From: Pedobacter sp. PACM 27299
Lineage (GTDB): Bacteria > Bacteroidota > Bacteroidia > Sphingobacteriales > Sphingobacteriaceae
Direction of reading: 5' to 3'
Assembly (NCBI RefSeq): GCF_001412655.1
Contig: NZ_CP012996.1
Coordinates: forward strand, 6,014,001 to 6,078,000
DNA length: 64,000 nt
Shown: positions 35,422 through 44,389 of the stretch, piece after piece
How positions within the stretch are numbered: position 1 is the first letter of the stretch
Layout of the letters: each line of letters begins with the position of its first letter
The notes under the pieces: model-generated
Told to the model about the DNA's origin: nothing
The model's database searches: none
Seen by the model: the letters and a program-made list of their open reading frames with translations, nothing else
Made by a program: the position numbers and the translations under genes

Positions 35422-35985
35422 ATGATCATTGCCGGCATTATCATACTTGTACTCATACTTGCGTTTATTTGCATTTCCATCTACAATTCCTTAATCGCAA
35501 AGAAGAACGAAATTGACAATGCCTTTTCGGCAATTGATGCAATGCTGAAAAAACGGTTCGACCTCCTACCTAACCTTGTAGAAACCGTAAAACAGTATAT
35601 GCAATATGAAAGCGATCTGCTCACAAGAGTAGTTGCCCTAAGAAACCGCGCCAGCAGTCCGAATTTGAGCAATGATGAGAAGCTAAAGATCGACCAGGAA
35701 ATGAGCCATGAGCTAAAAGGACTGATCGTCAATGTGGAGAATTATCCGAACCTTAAAGCGGATCAGAGTTTTGCAAACCTACAAACCACCTGGACAGAAA
35801 GCGAGGAACAGATTGCTGCCGCCAGAAGAATTTATAACGCTGCAATTACAGATTACAACAATGCCATCATGATGTTTCCAGGCAGCATCTTCGCAGGAAT
35901 GTTAAATTATACCGAGAAACCAGTACTCTCTATCTCCGAAACGGACCGTAGTAACATAAATGCAAAAGATCTCTTCAATCGCTAA
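35422..35985 (+). CDS. lemA: LemA family membrane protein
   Basis: A 187-residue LemA protein with one N-terminal membrane helix (residues about 2-24) and a long helical periplasmic or cytoplasmic domain. The family block SLIAKKNEIDNAFSAIDAML, then RFDLLPNLVETVKQYMQYE, is followed by LQTTWTESEEQIAAARRIYN and NNAIMMFPGSIFAGM. The cellular role is not established. In many genomes LemA genes pair with a Htpx or TPM-domain partner; here the downstream 270 bases hold only a remnant-like stretch. Confidence 0.9.
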   Translation: MIIAGIIILVLILAFICISIYNSLIAKKNEIDNAFSAIDAMLKKRFDLLPNLVETVKQYMQYESDLLTRVVALRNRASSPNLSNDEKLKIDQEMSHELKGLIVNVENYPNLKADQSFANLQTTWTESEEQIAAARRIYNAAITDYNNAIMMFPGSIFAGMLNYTEKPVLSISETDRSNINAKDLFNR

Positions 35986-36235
35986 TGCACAATTTATCTC
36001 ATTTAGATTCTAGATTCGGCCACTATAGAGGTGATGCATGATTTAGAGGCGCCAGAATAAACTCAGGTAAGAAAAGAGTAATACAACTTGTAATTTGCCT
36101 TATCGCGATTGCTATACCCGGCTTTACGTTCACTATACTTCCCATAATCACTATCGGTGGGGTAAAAATTAACCTGATTTTTTAAAGACACGACACTGTT
36201 AAGAGCCCTTCTTAAAAAAATCAGGTTGCATAAAA
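35986..36235 (+). other. Downstream region with possible coding remnant and inverted repeat
   Basis: From 36042 to 36185 one plus-strand frame reads RGARINSGKKRVIQLVICL and then a hydrophobic IAIAIPGFTFTILPIITIGG stretch to a stop. It looks like the C-terminus of a membrane protein but has no start and is preceded by a stop, so it may be a relic of a lost LemA partner. The inverted repeat AACCTGATTTTTTAAAG (36171-36187) / CTTAAAAAAATCAGGTT (36211-36227) follows. Confidence 0.35.
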
Positions 36236-36255
36236 AAAGTCCCTTTCGGGACTTT
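36232..36255 (-). terminator. Terminator of carB
   Basis: AAAGTCCC/GGGACTTT (36236-36243 and 36248-36255) is followed on the minus strand by a run of T (36232-36238 read in reverse). It lies 4 bases past the carB stop. Confidence 0.85.
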
Positions 36256-36259
36256 CCTA

Positions 36260-39076
36260 TTATTTCGATAAGTACATCGATTTGTCTTTTACTAATTTTC
36301 TGAAGTAAGGATCTTCCAGGTCTTTAATAAACCTGATCGCTTCTCCTGTAGACTTCATTTCCGGACCTAGTTCTTTCACTACTTCAGGGAACTTATCAAA
36401 AGAGAATACTGGCTCCTTAATTGCGTAACCTTTAAGCTTTCTTTCGATCCTAAAGTCTTTCAGTTTATTTACACCTAACATCACTTTAGCAGCGATATTG
36501 ATATAAGGAACATCATAAGCTTTCGCGATGAAAGGAACCGTTCTTGAAGCTCTAGGATTCGCTTCGATCACGTAAACTTTCTCGTCTTTAACTGCAAACT
36601 GGATATTTAACAATCCGATTACGTTTAATGCTCTCGCAATTTTTTTAGAGTAAGTTTCCATATCGTTCATTACCTTTTCAGATAAGCTGAATGGCGGCAA
36701 CACTGCGCTGGAATCACCTGAGTGAATACCTGCAGGCTCAATATGCTCCATCAACCCGATGATGTGTACGTCTTCGCCATCACAGATAGAATCCGACTCG
36801 GTTTCTTCTGCTCTGTCTAAGAAGTGGTCAATCAATACACGGTTTCCAGGAAGATCACCTAGTAGTTTAACTACTGCTTTCTCCAGGTCTTCGTCGTTGA
36901 TGACGATGCTCATTCCTTGTCCACCCAATACATAACTTGGTCTAACCAATACCGGGTATCCTACTTCATTCGCAACAACAATCGCCTCTTCTGCGTTTTC
37001 AGCAACACCGTATCTTGGATAAGGAATCTCTAATTCTTTTAACAAGTCTGAGAAACGACCTCTATCTTCTGCAACATCCATGTCATTGTAAGATGTACCG
37101 ATGATTTTAATTCCGTTCTGCTCTAGCTTCTCTGCCATTTTCAAAGCAGTTTGTCCACCCAATTGAACGATTACACCTACTGGTTTCTCTAATTCAATGA
37201 TTTCACGAACATGTTCCCAGAATACTGGCTCAAAGTATAATTTATCAGCCATGTTGAAATCTGTAGAAACAGTTTCCGGATTACAGTTGATCATGATTGC
37301 TTCAAAACCGCTTTCTTTAGCAGCAAGCAGACCATGTACGCAAGAGTAATCAAATTCAATCCCCTGGCCGATACGGTTAGGACCTGAACCTAATACAATT
37401 ACTTTATTTTTATCTGTTGGAATGGATTCGTTTTCCTCTTCAAATGTTGAGTAGTAATATGGTGTTTGCGCTGCAAATTCTGCGGCACAGGTATCTACCA
37501 TTTTATACACACGTTTGATGCCCAGAGATTTTCTTCTGTCATACACCTCATCTTCCGTTACGTTACCTAGCAGGTAAGCGATCTGGACATCAGAGAACCC
37601 TTTTTGTTTCAGGTTGAAGAAGAAATCTTTAGGAATGTTATTCAGAGAGTATCTTTTCAATTCAGTTTCAAGGAATACTAATTCCTGAATTTGAGAAAGG
37701 AACCATTTATCGATTTTAGTTACCTTACGGATAGACTCCAAAGGAACCCCCATTGACATGGCATCTTTGATTAGGAACAGGCGATTCCAGCTTGGATGCT
37801 CCAAACCATGCATGATCTCTTCGATACTTCTGTTATGTTTACCATCTGCACCTAATCCAGCTCTGCCAATTTCTAAACTCTGACAAGCTTTTTGTAAGGC
37901 TTCGATGAAAGTACGGCCGATAGCCATTACTTCTCCAACCGACTTCATTTGTAATCCTAGTTCCATGTTGGCTCCTTTGAATTTATCAAAGTTCCAGCGA
38001 GGTACTTTCACGATTACATAGTCTAATGTAGGCTCGAAGTAAGCGGATGTTGTTTTTGTAATTTGATTTTCGATCTCGTCTAAGTTATAACCGATGGCTA
38101 ATTTAGAAGCGATTTTTGCGATCGGATATCCTGTTGCTTTACTTGCCAATGCCGAAGAGCGAGATACCCTTGGGTTGATTTCGATGGCAATAATGTCATC
38201 ATTATCAGGATTTACAGAGAATTGAACGTTACAGCCTCCAGCGAAAGTACCAATGGCACGCATCATTTTGATGGCCTGGTTACGCATGTCCTGGTAACAA
38301 CGGTCAGATAAAGTCATTGCTGGTGCTACAGTGATCGAGTCGCCGGTATGGATACCCATTGGATCAAAGTTTTCAATTGAACAGATGATGATTACGTTGT
38401 CATTGCTGTCTCTCAGCAATTCCAATTCGTATTCTTTCCATCCGATTACAGCTTTCTCGACCAATACTTCATGTGTTGGAGAAGCTTCTAATCCACGTTG
38501 TAAAGCGTGGTCGAACTCTTCTTTTTTGTGCACAAAACCACCGCCTGAACCGCCTAATGTATAAGAAGGACGGATTACTAATGGATAACCGATTTCCTGA
38601 GCTGCTTCTTTACCTTCCAGGAAGGAGTTTGCTATTCTGGACGGAGCAACGCCTACACCTATATCAATCATTAATTGACGGAAGGATTCTCTGTTTTCAG
38701 TTTTCTCAATCGCGGCAACATCTACCCCGATTACTCTAACACCATATTTTTCCCAAACCCCACGTTCTTCTGCTTCTTTACAAAGGTTCAAAGCGGTTTG
38801 TCCACCCATAGTTGGCAAAACTGCATCGATTTTTCTTTCGATCAGGATTTGCTCAATAGAGTCTACCGTTAAAGGCCAAAGGTACACATGGTCCCCAATC
38901 ACCTTGTCGGTCATGATGGTTGCAGGATTAGAGTTGATGATGGAAACTTCAATCCCCTCTTCCTTTAAGGATAAGGCAGCTTGAGATCCTGAATAATCAA
39001 ATTCACAGGCTTGACCAATGATAATAGGTCCCGATCCGATAATTAATACTGAGCGTATGGAGGTGTCTTTAGGCAT
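36260..39076 (-). CDS. carB: Carbamoyl-phosphate synthase large subunit
   Basis: A 938-residue CarB, the ATP-dependent synthetase for arginine and pyrimidine pathways. Two ATP-grasp halves are visible: the first starts SIRSVLIIGSGPIIIGQACE with RPSYTLGGSGGG near 170, the second has VIVLGSGPNRIGQGIEFDYS near 560 and RPSYVLGGQGMS near 715. The C-terminal MGS-like domain that binds UMP and ornithine in E. coli (1073 residues) is missing; the protein stops after the second ATP-grasp unit. No carA lies in the window. A leader of about 120 bases and a TAACTTTG -7 box (39202-39209, minus) precede it. Confidence 0.94.
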   Translation of the reverse strand: MPKDTSIRSVLIIGSGPIIIGQACEFDYSGSQAALSLKEEGIEVSIINSNPATIMTDKVIGDHVYLWPLTVDSIEQILIERKIDAVLPTMGGQTALNLCKEAEERGVWEKYGVRVIGVDVAAIEKTENRESFRQLMIDIGVGVAPSRIANSFLEGKEAAQEIGYPLVIRPSYTLGGSGGGFVHKKEEFDHALQRGLEASPTHEVLVEKAVIGWKEYELELLRDSNDNVIIICSIENFDPMGIHTGDSITVAPAMTLSDRCYQDMRNQAIKMMRAIGTFAGGCNVQFSVNPDNDDIIAIEINPRVSRSSALASKATGYPIAKIASKLAIGYNLDEIENQITKTTSAYFEPTLDYVIVKVPRWNFDKFKGANMELGLQMKSVGEVMAIGRTFIEALQKACQSLEIGRAGLGADGKHNRSIEEIMHGLEHPSWNRLFLIKDAMSMGVPLESIRKVTKIDKWFLSQIQELVFLETELKRYSLNNIPKDFFFNLKQKGFSDVQIAYLLGNVTEDEVYDRRKSLGIKRVYKMVDTCAAEFAAQTPYYYSTFEEENESIPTDKNKVIVLGSGPNRIGQGIEFDYSCVHGLLAAKESGFEAIMINCNPETVSTDFNMADKLYFEPVFWEHVREIIELEKPVGVIVQLGGQTALKMAEKLEQNGIKIIGTSYNDMDVAEDRGRFSDLLKELEIPYPRYGVAENAEEAIVVANEVGYPVLVRPSYVLGGQGMSIVINDEDLEKAVVKLLGDLPGNRVLIDHFLDRAEETESDSICDGEDVHIIGLMEHIEPAGIHSGDSSAVLPPFSLSEKVMNDMETYSKKIARALNVIGLLNIQFAVKDEKVYVIEANPRASRTVPFIAKAYDVPYINIAAKVMLGVNKLKDFRIERKLKGYAIKEPVFSFDKFPEVVKELGPEMKSTGEAIRFIKDLEDPYFRKLVKDKSMYLSK

Positions 39077-39178
39077 AAGGCTTTAAAAAGTCTAAAGTTA
39101 GTATAAGTGAAATTGGTAAAAATTGCATTCTAAAAGACCAGAATAGTCTAGAGATTTTCTCTGCTGTGTGTGGGGAAT

Positions 39179-39209
39179 ATCCCGACTCTTCCGTCGGGAT
39201 GCAAAGTTA
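39179..39209 (-). promoter_or_regulatory. Candidate carB promoter overlapping a hairpin
   Basis: TAACTTTG on the minus strand at 39202-39209 matches the -7 box. The hairpin ATCCCGAC/GTCGGGAT (39179-39186 and 39193-39200) lies just downstream, where the transcript would begin. It may stabilise the 5' end or act as an operator-like site. Confidence 0.4.
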
Positions 39210-39257
39210 CGTTTTTGATCCATAAAAATATGCTGTTTTTTAAAAAACAGTTCAAAT

Positions 39258-39295
39258 AAAAAAGGGCCTTTGAAATTCATCTAAAGCCCTTTTAA
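39258..39295 (-). terminator. Terminator of the 39310 gene
   Basis: AAAGGGC (39261-39267) pairs with GCCCTTT (39286-39292), with a run of A to the left that becomes a T-run on the minus strand. It lies 18 bases past the stop. Confidence 0.75.
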
Positions 39296-39309
39296 TCATT
39301 TACTATAAA

Positions 39310-39636
39310 TTACTGTAGCAATTTAATCTCTCCAACGTCTGTTGTGGCACTATCTACCACCGCAACATTCTCTAAAGAAGTGTCTTTATATGGCGGATTT
39401 GCCTTCAGCAAAATAGTGTAAGTTTGAGGTTTAACTTTGCTAAAAACGAAGCTTCCATTGTTAACTGAGGCGCGTAAAGTATCCCTTCCGGAAATGGCGA
39501 ATACCTGAGTTGCGCCCTCCACAGGATTTACTTTCCCCTGGATGCCGCCTTCCCTGATACTACTGAATGCCAATAAGCCAAATGAAAATCCTGCTGCTAC
39601 GATAAAATTTAATTTTAGCCTTTTCATTATATTCAA
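39310..39636 (-). CDS. Exported carboxypeptidase-regulatory-like domain protein
   Basis: A 108-residue protein with a signal-anchor or signal peptide (MKRLKLNFIVAAGFSFGLLAF). It is followed by a single beta-sandwich of the carboxypeptidase regulatory-like type: IQGKVNPVEGATQVFAISGR, then SFVFSKVKPQTYTILLKANP. Such domains bind surfaces or other proteins in Bacteroidota exported proteins. The start could be MNIMKRL or MKRL three codons later. It lies upstream of carB on the same strand with its own terminator, so it is likely a separate transcript. Function unknown. Confidence 0.68.
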   Translation of the reverse strand: MNIMKRLKLNFIVAAGFSFGLLAFSSIREGGIQGKVNPVEGATQVFAISGRDTLRASVNNGSFVFSKVKPQTYTILLKANPPYKDTSLENVAVVDSATTDVGEIKLLQ

Positions 39637-39932
39637 TTTTAAGTAAGAATTATAAAGATTCGATGTTTAATGCTTACTACAACTGGCGCAGAAATATGTT
39701 TTAATGTAAAGTCCATTTCCAGATTCATCTCTTCTTGTAATAATTTAGTATTTACCTTTATTCCGTTTTTAGTTTAGCCGAATTACCTATAATAGGTTAG
39801 CCTGATTTAGATGGCAATGCCGATGTTTCCATCGCGAAACCAACGGTTAAATACATCTGAATGCAATTTGGAACAACATTTGCCGTTCCTATCTGATATA
39901 TACCATATCAAATGACAACTATGCACAACCCA
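39637..39932. other. Intergenic region between divergent genes
   Basis: It contains a near-palindrome ACCTATAATAGGT around 39785-39797 and the -7-like TACCTTTA (39752-39759, plus strand). No gene or known RNA was recognised. Confidence 0.4.
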
Positions 39933-40457
39933 ATGAAAAAATTATTCCCTGTAATAGTGGCCACAATAGTAATGCTTTCCAGCTGCGCCACAGTACAATC
40001 TCTAATAAAATCATCTTTTCCATATAATGCAACTGTAGTCATTCCTGCAGGCACAAAAAGTGATACAAACATTTCTACCAGCTCTGCGGCAAGTAGCTTT
40101 GATCAGGTTTTTGGAAATCAAAATGGTACAGATTATGTAAAAGAGATCAGAATTGCTTCCGCAAAAATGGAAGCCAGTAATCCTTCCAGCAAAAGTTTAG
40201 GAATGTTTAAGTCTGTGAAATTATTTGTAGCTAATGAAAAAGGAGAAGAAGTAATGGTGGCTTCCAGAAATGACGTACAGCAGAATATTGGTACTGGATT
40301 GGTTTTAGACATCGACAATTCACGCTTTCTGGACAATTATGTTAAAGGAACGAATTTACGTATCAGAATGGAATATGTTTTAAGAGAAAAAACGACTACA
40401 GACGTTAGTGTTCGGGTGTCGTTGAGTTTTAGCACCTCTCCAAAAACCAATAATTAA
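39933..40457 (+). CDS. Lipoprotein of unknown function
   Basis: From the Met at 39933 the protein is 174 residues, starting MKKLFPVIVATIVMLSSCAT, a lipoprotein signal with the lipidated Cys at residue 18. An upstream in-frame ATG (39912) would add seven residues before the signal and is less likely. The mature domain is beta-rich (VVIPAGTKSD, VKLFVANEKGEEVM, TNLRIRMEYVLREKTTTDV) with no motif I recognise. It is probably an outer-membrane lipoprotein. It is alone on its strand before pnuC. Confidence 0.68.
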   Translation: MKKLFPVIVATIVMLSSCATVQSLIKSSFPYNATVVIPAGTKSDTNISTSSAASSFDQVFGNQNGTDYVKEIRIASAKMEASNPSSKSLGMFKSVKLFVANEKGEEVMVASRNDVQQNIGTGLVLDIDNSRFLDNYVKGTNLRIRMEYVLREKTTTDVSVRVSLSFSTSPKTNN

Positions 40458-40514
40458 CCGCATTCCTATAAAGCTTTATGTTGCAAATAATTTTAGGATA
40501 ACTACTTTTGGCTC

Positions 40515-41135
40515 ATGTTACTTCTTGAGTCTTCATTTTTTCAGTTAATTGCTGATCAATTTATTCATACCACCTGGCTGGAATGGCTGGGTGTATTTTC
40601 CGGATTTATCTGCATTTACCTGGCTACAAAAGAAAATGTGCTGAGCTGGCCGATTTCAATCATCAGCGTCATCGCTTATGCCTGGGTATTTCTTGATGCG
40701 AAGATGTATGGAGATATGGCGCTGCAATTCTATTTCCTTTTTACTGCTTTTTATGGCTGGTATTTTTGGATCAGAAAAAAAGAGGTAAATGATAAACCTG
40801 TCACTAATTTGTCTAGAAAAGGCTGGTGGGTCGCAATTGGGTCAATAGTGGTGTTATCTGTTGCATTAGGCTTATTTCTGGACTATTTTACAGATACCAA
40901 TGTCCCTTACGAAGACGGCTTCTGTACGGCAATGAGTTTTGTTGCACAACTCATGCTCAGCAGAAAAATCCTGCAAAACTGGATATTATGGATTATCGTT
41001 GACCTTTGCTATATCCCATTATATATTTACAAGAATCTAAATTTAAGTGCCATATTCTATGCTTTCCTGGTCGCCATTGCCATTAAAGGATATATAGACT
41101 GGAGGAAAACTTACCGCCGTGAACAAGCAAATTAA
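40515..41135 (+). CDS. pnuC: PnuC-family nicotinamide riboside (or thiamine) transporter
   Basis: A 206-residue inner-membrane transporter with about seven predicted helices and the PnuC pattern WLGVFSGFICIYLATKENVL, WPISIISVIAYAWVF and FYGWYFWIRKK. It has the conserved C-terminal block WIIVDLCYIPLYIYKNL. PnuC proteins take up nicotinamide riboside by facilitated diffusion; close relatives (PnuT) carry thiamine. The overlapping NadR-like kinase favours nicotinamide riboside trapping by phosphorylation. The downstream TPP-regulated receptor leaves the thiamine reading open. Confidence 0.87.
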   Translation: MLLLESSFFQLIADQFIHTTWLEWLGVFSGFICIYLATKENVLSWPISIISVIAYAWVFLDAKMYGDMALQFYFLFTAFYGWYFWIRKKEVNDKPVTNLSRKGWWVAIGSIVVLSVALGLFLDYFTDTNVPYEDGFCTAMSFVAQLMLSRKILQNWILWIIVDLCYIPLYIYKNLNLSAIFYAFLVAIAIKGYIDWRKTYRREQAN

Positions 41136-41649
41136 GAAAATCGCCGTCGTTGGCCCCGAAAGCACTGGAAAATCAACTATTGCACAGCAGCTAGCCAAAC
41201 ACTACCAAACCTTATGGGTACCGGAATATGCCCGTTACTATTGTGCAGCATTAACGGAGCCCTGTAATTTACAGGATGAAGTAAATATGTACCATGGGCA
41301 AGTCGCACTGGAAGAGTCCATCCTCGCCATAGCTGAAAAAGATCTGATCATTTGTGATACTACTTTTATTACGGTAAAGGTTTGGAGTGATGAGGTTTTT
41401 GGCAATACTCCAGAAGTGGTGCTCAAGGCTTTGCAGATACATACCTACGATTTGTACCTGCTAATGGACATTGACTTGCCATGGCAAGAAGATCCTTTGC
41501 GTGATTTTCCCCATAAGAGAGAATATTTTATGCAGGTCTGGCATCAGGAACTAAAAAATTTAAGTGCTAATTATATAGTGATCGGTGGCACAGATGAACG
41601 CCTAAATAATGCGATTGCAGCCGTAGAATCCTTTCTTAAAGAAGATTAA
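41119..41649 (+). CDS. NadR-like P-loop kinase
   Basis: A 176-residue kinase starting with GTG at 41119, overlapping pnuC by 17 bases, so translation is probably coupled. The P-loop is GPESTGKS at residues 12-19. TLWVPEYARYYC and LIICDTTFITVKVWSDEVFG follow, as in the kinase domain of NadR (nicotinamide riboside to NMN). The nucleotidyltransferase and regulator domains of full NadR are absent. Encoded with PnuC it forms a likely uptake-and-trap pair. If the transporter carries thiamine, this could be a thiamine-trapping kinase, but the sequence is closer to NadR. Confidence 0.82.
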   Translation: MNKQIKKIAVVGPESTGKSTIAQQLAKHYQTLWVPEYARYYCAALTEPCNLQDEVNMYHGQVALEESILAIAEKDLIICDTTFITVKVWSDEVFGNTPEVVLKALQIHTYDLYLLMDIDLPWQEDPLRDFPHKREYFMQVWHQELKNLSANYIVIGGTDERLNNAIAAVESFLKED

Positions 41650-41745
41650 CATTCGCTTATTACTGCTCCATAAAATAGGCTGTAAACAGCATTCCTAGAG
41701 ATCCATTCTTGAGATTCAATTTTTATCGATACCTTTAGCACATCA

Positions 41746-41855
41746 AAAAGGGGTGCCTTGTTTTGTAAAAAACACAAAAACAGGCTGAGAGCATACCCAT
41801 TATATCTACAAACAGATATATGCACCTGATCCGGATAATGCCGGCGGAGGGATTG
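41746..41855 (+). promoter_or_regulatory. TPP riboswitch
   Basis: The thi-box is clear: AGGGGTGCC at the start, CAGGCTGAGA (41781-41790), ACCC, a P3 insert with the hairpin ATATCT/AGATAT, then ACCTGATCCGGATAATGCC and GGCGGAGGGA. These are the conserved P2/P4 and pyrophosphate-sensor strands. A promoter TTG-N18-TACCTTTA (41709-41737) fits upstream. It controls the receptor and ThiE-like genes that follow, so their expression should fall when TPP is abundant. Confidence 0.93.
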
Positions 41856-41865
41856 GAGTTATGGA

Positions 41866-41907
41866 GTTAACTGGGCTGTAAGTGCCCCTTACTTACAGTG
41901 TTTTAAC
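41866..41907 (+). promoter_or_regulatory. Hairpin after the TPP aptamer, possible expression platform
   Basis: CTGTAAGT (41876-41883) pairs with ACTTACAG (41891-41898); GTTAA and TTAAC extend the stem. TGTTTT follows. It may be a terminator formed when TPP is bound. It also covers the upstream GTG (41882), which argues for translation from the TTG at 41924. Confidence 0.4.
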
Positions 41908-41923
41908 TAAAAAAACAAAAAAA

Positions 41924-44383
41924 TTGAGAAAGTTATTGACCATGGCGCTAGCTATGTTGTTGTTGCCTGTATTAACAAAGGCACAGTTTAGTATTTCAGG
42001 AGTTGTGTCCGAAAACAACCAGCAGATATTGCCAGGTGCAACCATCCGCTTAAAAGGAAAATCTTTTGGAGTAACGGCAGATGGACAAGGAAAGTATCAG
42101 CTTAAGAACCTTAAAGCGGGAAATTACACCTTAGTCCTGAGCTTTATTGGTTATCAGACCACAGAAAAAAATCTTGAGCTAAAGGCGGATCAGGTGGAAA
42201 ACATCAGCCTAAAACCTGCTGCTTTTCTTGCAGATGAGGTCATTGTTAATGCTACACGTGCCAACGACAAATCAGCAACCACTTATAAAAACATCAGCAA
42301 AGCTGAAATCCAGGAAAACAATTTCGGACAAGACCTGCCATTTATTTTAAACAATACCCCTGGAGTGGTGATCACCTCCGATGCAGGTGCTGGCGTAGGT
42401 TACACGGGTATAAAAATCAGAGGTAGTGATGCCAGCAGAATCAATGTTACGATTAATGGTATTCCTTACAATGATAGTGAAAGTCAAGGAATATTCTGGG
42501 TTAATATGCCAGATTTTGCCTCTTCTATAGAAAATGTGCAGATCCAACGCGGCGTAGGAACCTCTACAAATGGTGCCGGTGCTTTTGGCGGGAGTTTGAA
42601 TATCCAAACCACTGCTCCTTCAGAAAGTGCATATGCTGAACTAAACAACACCTATGGTTCGTTCAATACGCTTAAAAATACGGTAAAACTAGGGACAGGT
42701 CTTATTGACAATAAATGGAGTTTCGATGGACGCCTTTCCAGAATAAAATCAGATGGTTTTATCGACCGTGCAGCCTCAAATTTGAAGTCCTATTATCTTT
42801 CTGGGGCTTATCACGGGAAAAATGAATTGCTTCGCCTGAATGTTTTCTCAGGAACAGAAAAAACTTACCAGGCCTGGGACGGGATTCCTGAAGCCAGGTT
42901 AAAAGGTGATGTGCAGGGAATGATAGATTTCAGCGAGCGTCAGGAATTTAATGATGCCCAAAAACAGCACTTATTAAACTCAGGGAACAGAACCTATAAC
43001 TCCTTTACCTATAAAGATCAAACCGACAATTACGCACAAAATCACTATCAGGCACTTTATGCCAAGCAATTTAATGAACAATTATCTTTCAATGGGGCCT
43101 TACATTATACAGATGGAAAAGGTTATTTTGAAGAGTTTAAATTCGATCAAAAGCTGAGTAAATATGGTTTGCCACCAATGAATGCAAATGGTGCCATCCA
43201 AGCAAGATCAGATCTGATTCGTCGTCGCTGGCTGGATAATGATTTCTATGGTGCCACTTATGCCTTCACTTATAAGCCACAAGCTAATTTGAATTTCACA
43301 ATTGGTGGTGCTTACAATGAATACAGAGGAAAACATTTCGGACAAGTGATCTGGGCAAAATATCCTTCTACCAGCAACAATACTGATCATTATTATGATG
43401 GTAAAGGAAATAAAGATGATTTCAATACCTATGGTAAAGTGAGCTATAGCCCGGTTGATCAGCTGAGCCTTTTTGCAGACCTACAATACCGAAGTGTAAA
43501 CTATACCATTTCAGGAAAAGATAAAAACCTTCGGGAGCTTGATTTCAACAATACTTATCACTTTTTCAATCCAAAAATTGGTGCTACTTATTTCTTAAAT
43601 GAGCAGAGTAACATTTATACGTCCTTCAGTGTGGCAAACAAAGAGCCGAATCGTGATGATTTCACCAATTTGAAAGTAGGTATACCCGCTCCAAAACCAG
43701 AACGTATGCATGATTTAGAAGCTGGCTACCGTTACAAAGAAAACAGGTTGAACCTCGGCGTAAATGTCTATGGTATGTTCTATAAAGATCAATTGATTTT
43801 CACCGGAGAAATTAATGAATTTGCCGATGCTTACCGTCAGAATGTAGACAAAAGTTACCGCATGGGATTTGAATTAGATGCTTCCTATATCATTAGCGCT
43901 CAATTTGCCTTGAATGCCAATGCTGCATTCAGTAAGAATAAAATCCAGAATTATATTAATTATGTAACCCAGTATGAGGATGACAATACAGAAACTCTGA
44001 TTACTACCAATTACAAGAACACAGACATCTCTTTTTCCCCAAAATCCGTTATTGGAGGAGAACTCGTTTACAAACCATTTAAAGGTTTTGCCGCTGCTTT
44101 GCAGAGCAAATTTGTAGGCAAGCAATATCTTGACAATACACAAAATGAAAGCAGAAAATTAGATGCTTATTGGGTAAACAATGCAAGAATCGGTTACGAT
44201 TTCCAACTTAAAGGAATCAAAAACATCAATATTGGATTATTAGTTAATAATTTCCTCAATGAAAAGTATGAAAGCAATGGTTATACTTATAGCTCTGCTT
44301 ACCAAGGAAATATCACCACAGAGAACTTTTATTACGCTCAAGCCGGAACTAATTTTTTACTTTCGTTAAATTTCAAATTTTAA
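41924..44383 (+). CDS. TonB-dependent receptor, predicted thiamine transporter
   Basis: An outer-membrane receptor of about 819 residues from the TTG at 41924, which gives a clean signal peptide (RKLLTMALAMLLLPVLTKAQ). A carboxypeptidase-like domain (ISGVVSENNQQILPGATIRL) comes next, then the plug with TPGVVITSDAGAGVGYTGIK and IRGSDASRINVTINGIP. The 22-strand barrel ends in a C-terminal aromatic strand (LSLNFKF), the outer-membrane insertion signal. The TPP riboswitch directly upstream and thiE-like gene downstream make thiamine or its precursors the likely substrate, as for the TPP-regulated receptors described in this phylum. The GTG at 41882 is an alternative start. Confidence 0.9.
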   Translation: MRKLLTMALAMLLLPVLTKAQFSISGVVSENNQQILPGATIRLKGKSFGVTADGQGKYQLKNLKAGNYTLVLSFIGYQTTEKNLELKADQVENISLKPAAFLADEVIVNATRANDKSATTYKNISKAEIQENNFGQDLPFILNNTPGVVITSDAGAGVGYTGIKIRGSDASRINVTINGIPYNDSESQGIFWVNMPDFASSIENVQIQRGVGTSTNGAGAFGGSLNIQTTAPSESAYAELNNTYGSFNTLKNTVKLGTGLIDNKWSFDGRLSRIKSDGFIDRAASNLKSYYLSGAYHGKNELLRLNVFSGTEKTYQAWDGIPEARLKGDVQGMIDFSERQEFNDAQKQHLLNSGNRTYNSFTYKDQTDNYAQNHYQALYAKQFNEQLSFNGALHYTDGKGYFEEFKFDQKLSKYGLPPMNANGAIQARSDLIRRRWLDNDFYGATYAFTYKPQANLNFTIGGAYNEYRGKHFGQVIWAKYPSTSNNTDHYYDGKGNKDDFNTYGKVSYSPVDQLSLFADLQYRSVNYTISGKDKNLRELDFNNTYHFFNPKIGATYFLNEQSNIYTSFSVANKEPNRDDFTNLKVGIPAPKPERMHDLEAGYRYKENRLNLGVNVYGMFYKDQLIFTGEINEFADAYRQNVDKSYRMGFELDASYIISAQFALNANAAFSKNKIQNYINYVTQYEDDNTETLITTNYKNTDISFSPKSVIGGELVYKPFKGFAAALQSKFVGKQYLDNTQNESRKLDAYWVNNARIGYDFQLKGIKNINIGLLVNNFLNEKYESNGYTYSSAYQGNITTENFYYAQAGTNFLLSLNFKF

Positions 44384-44389
44384 CTACTT

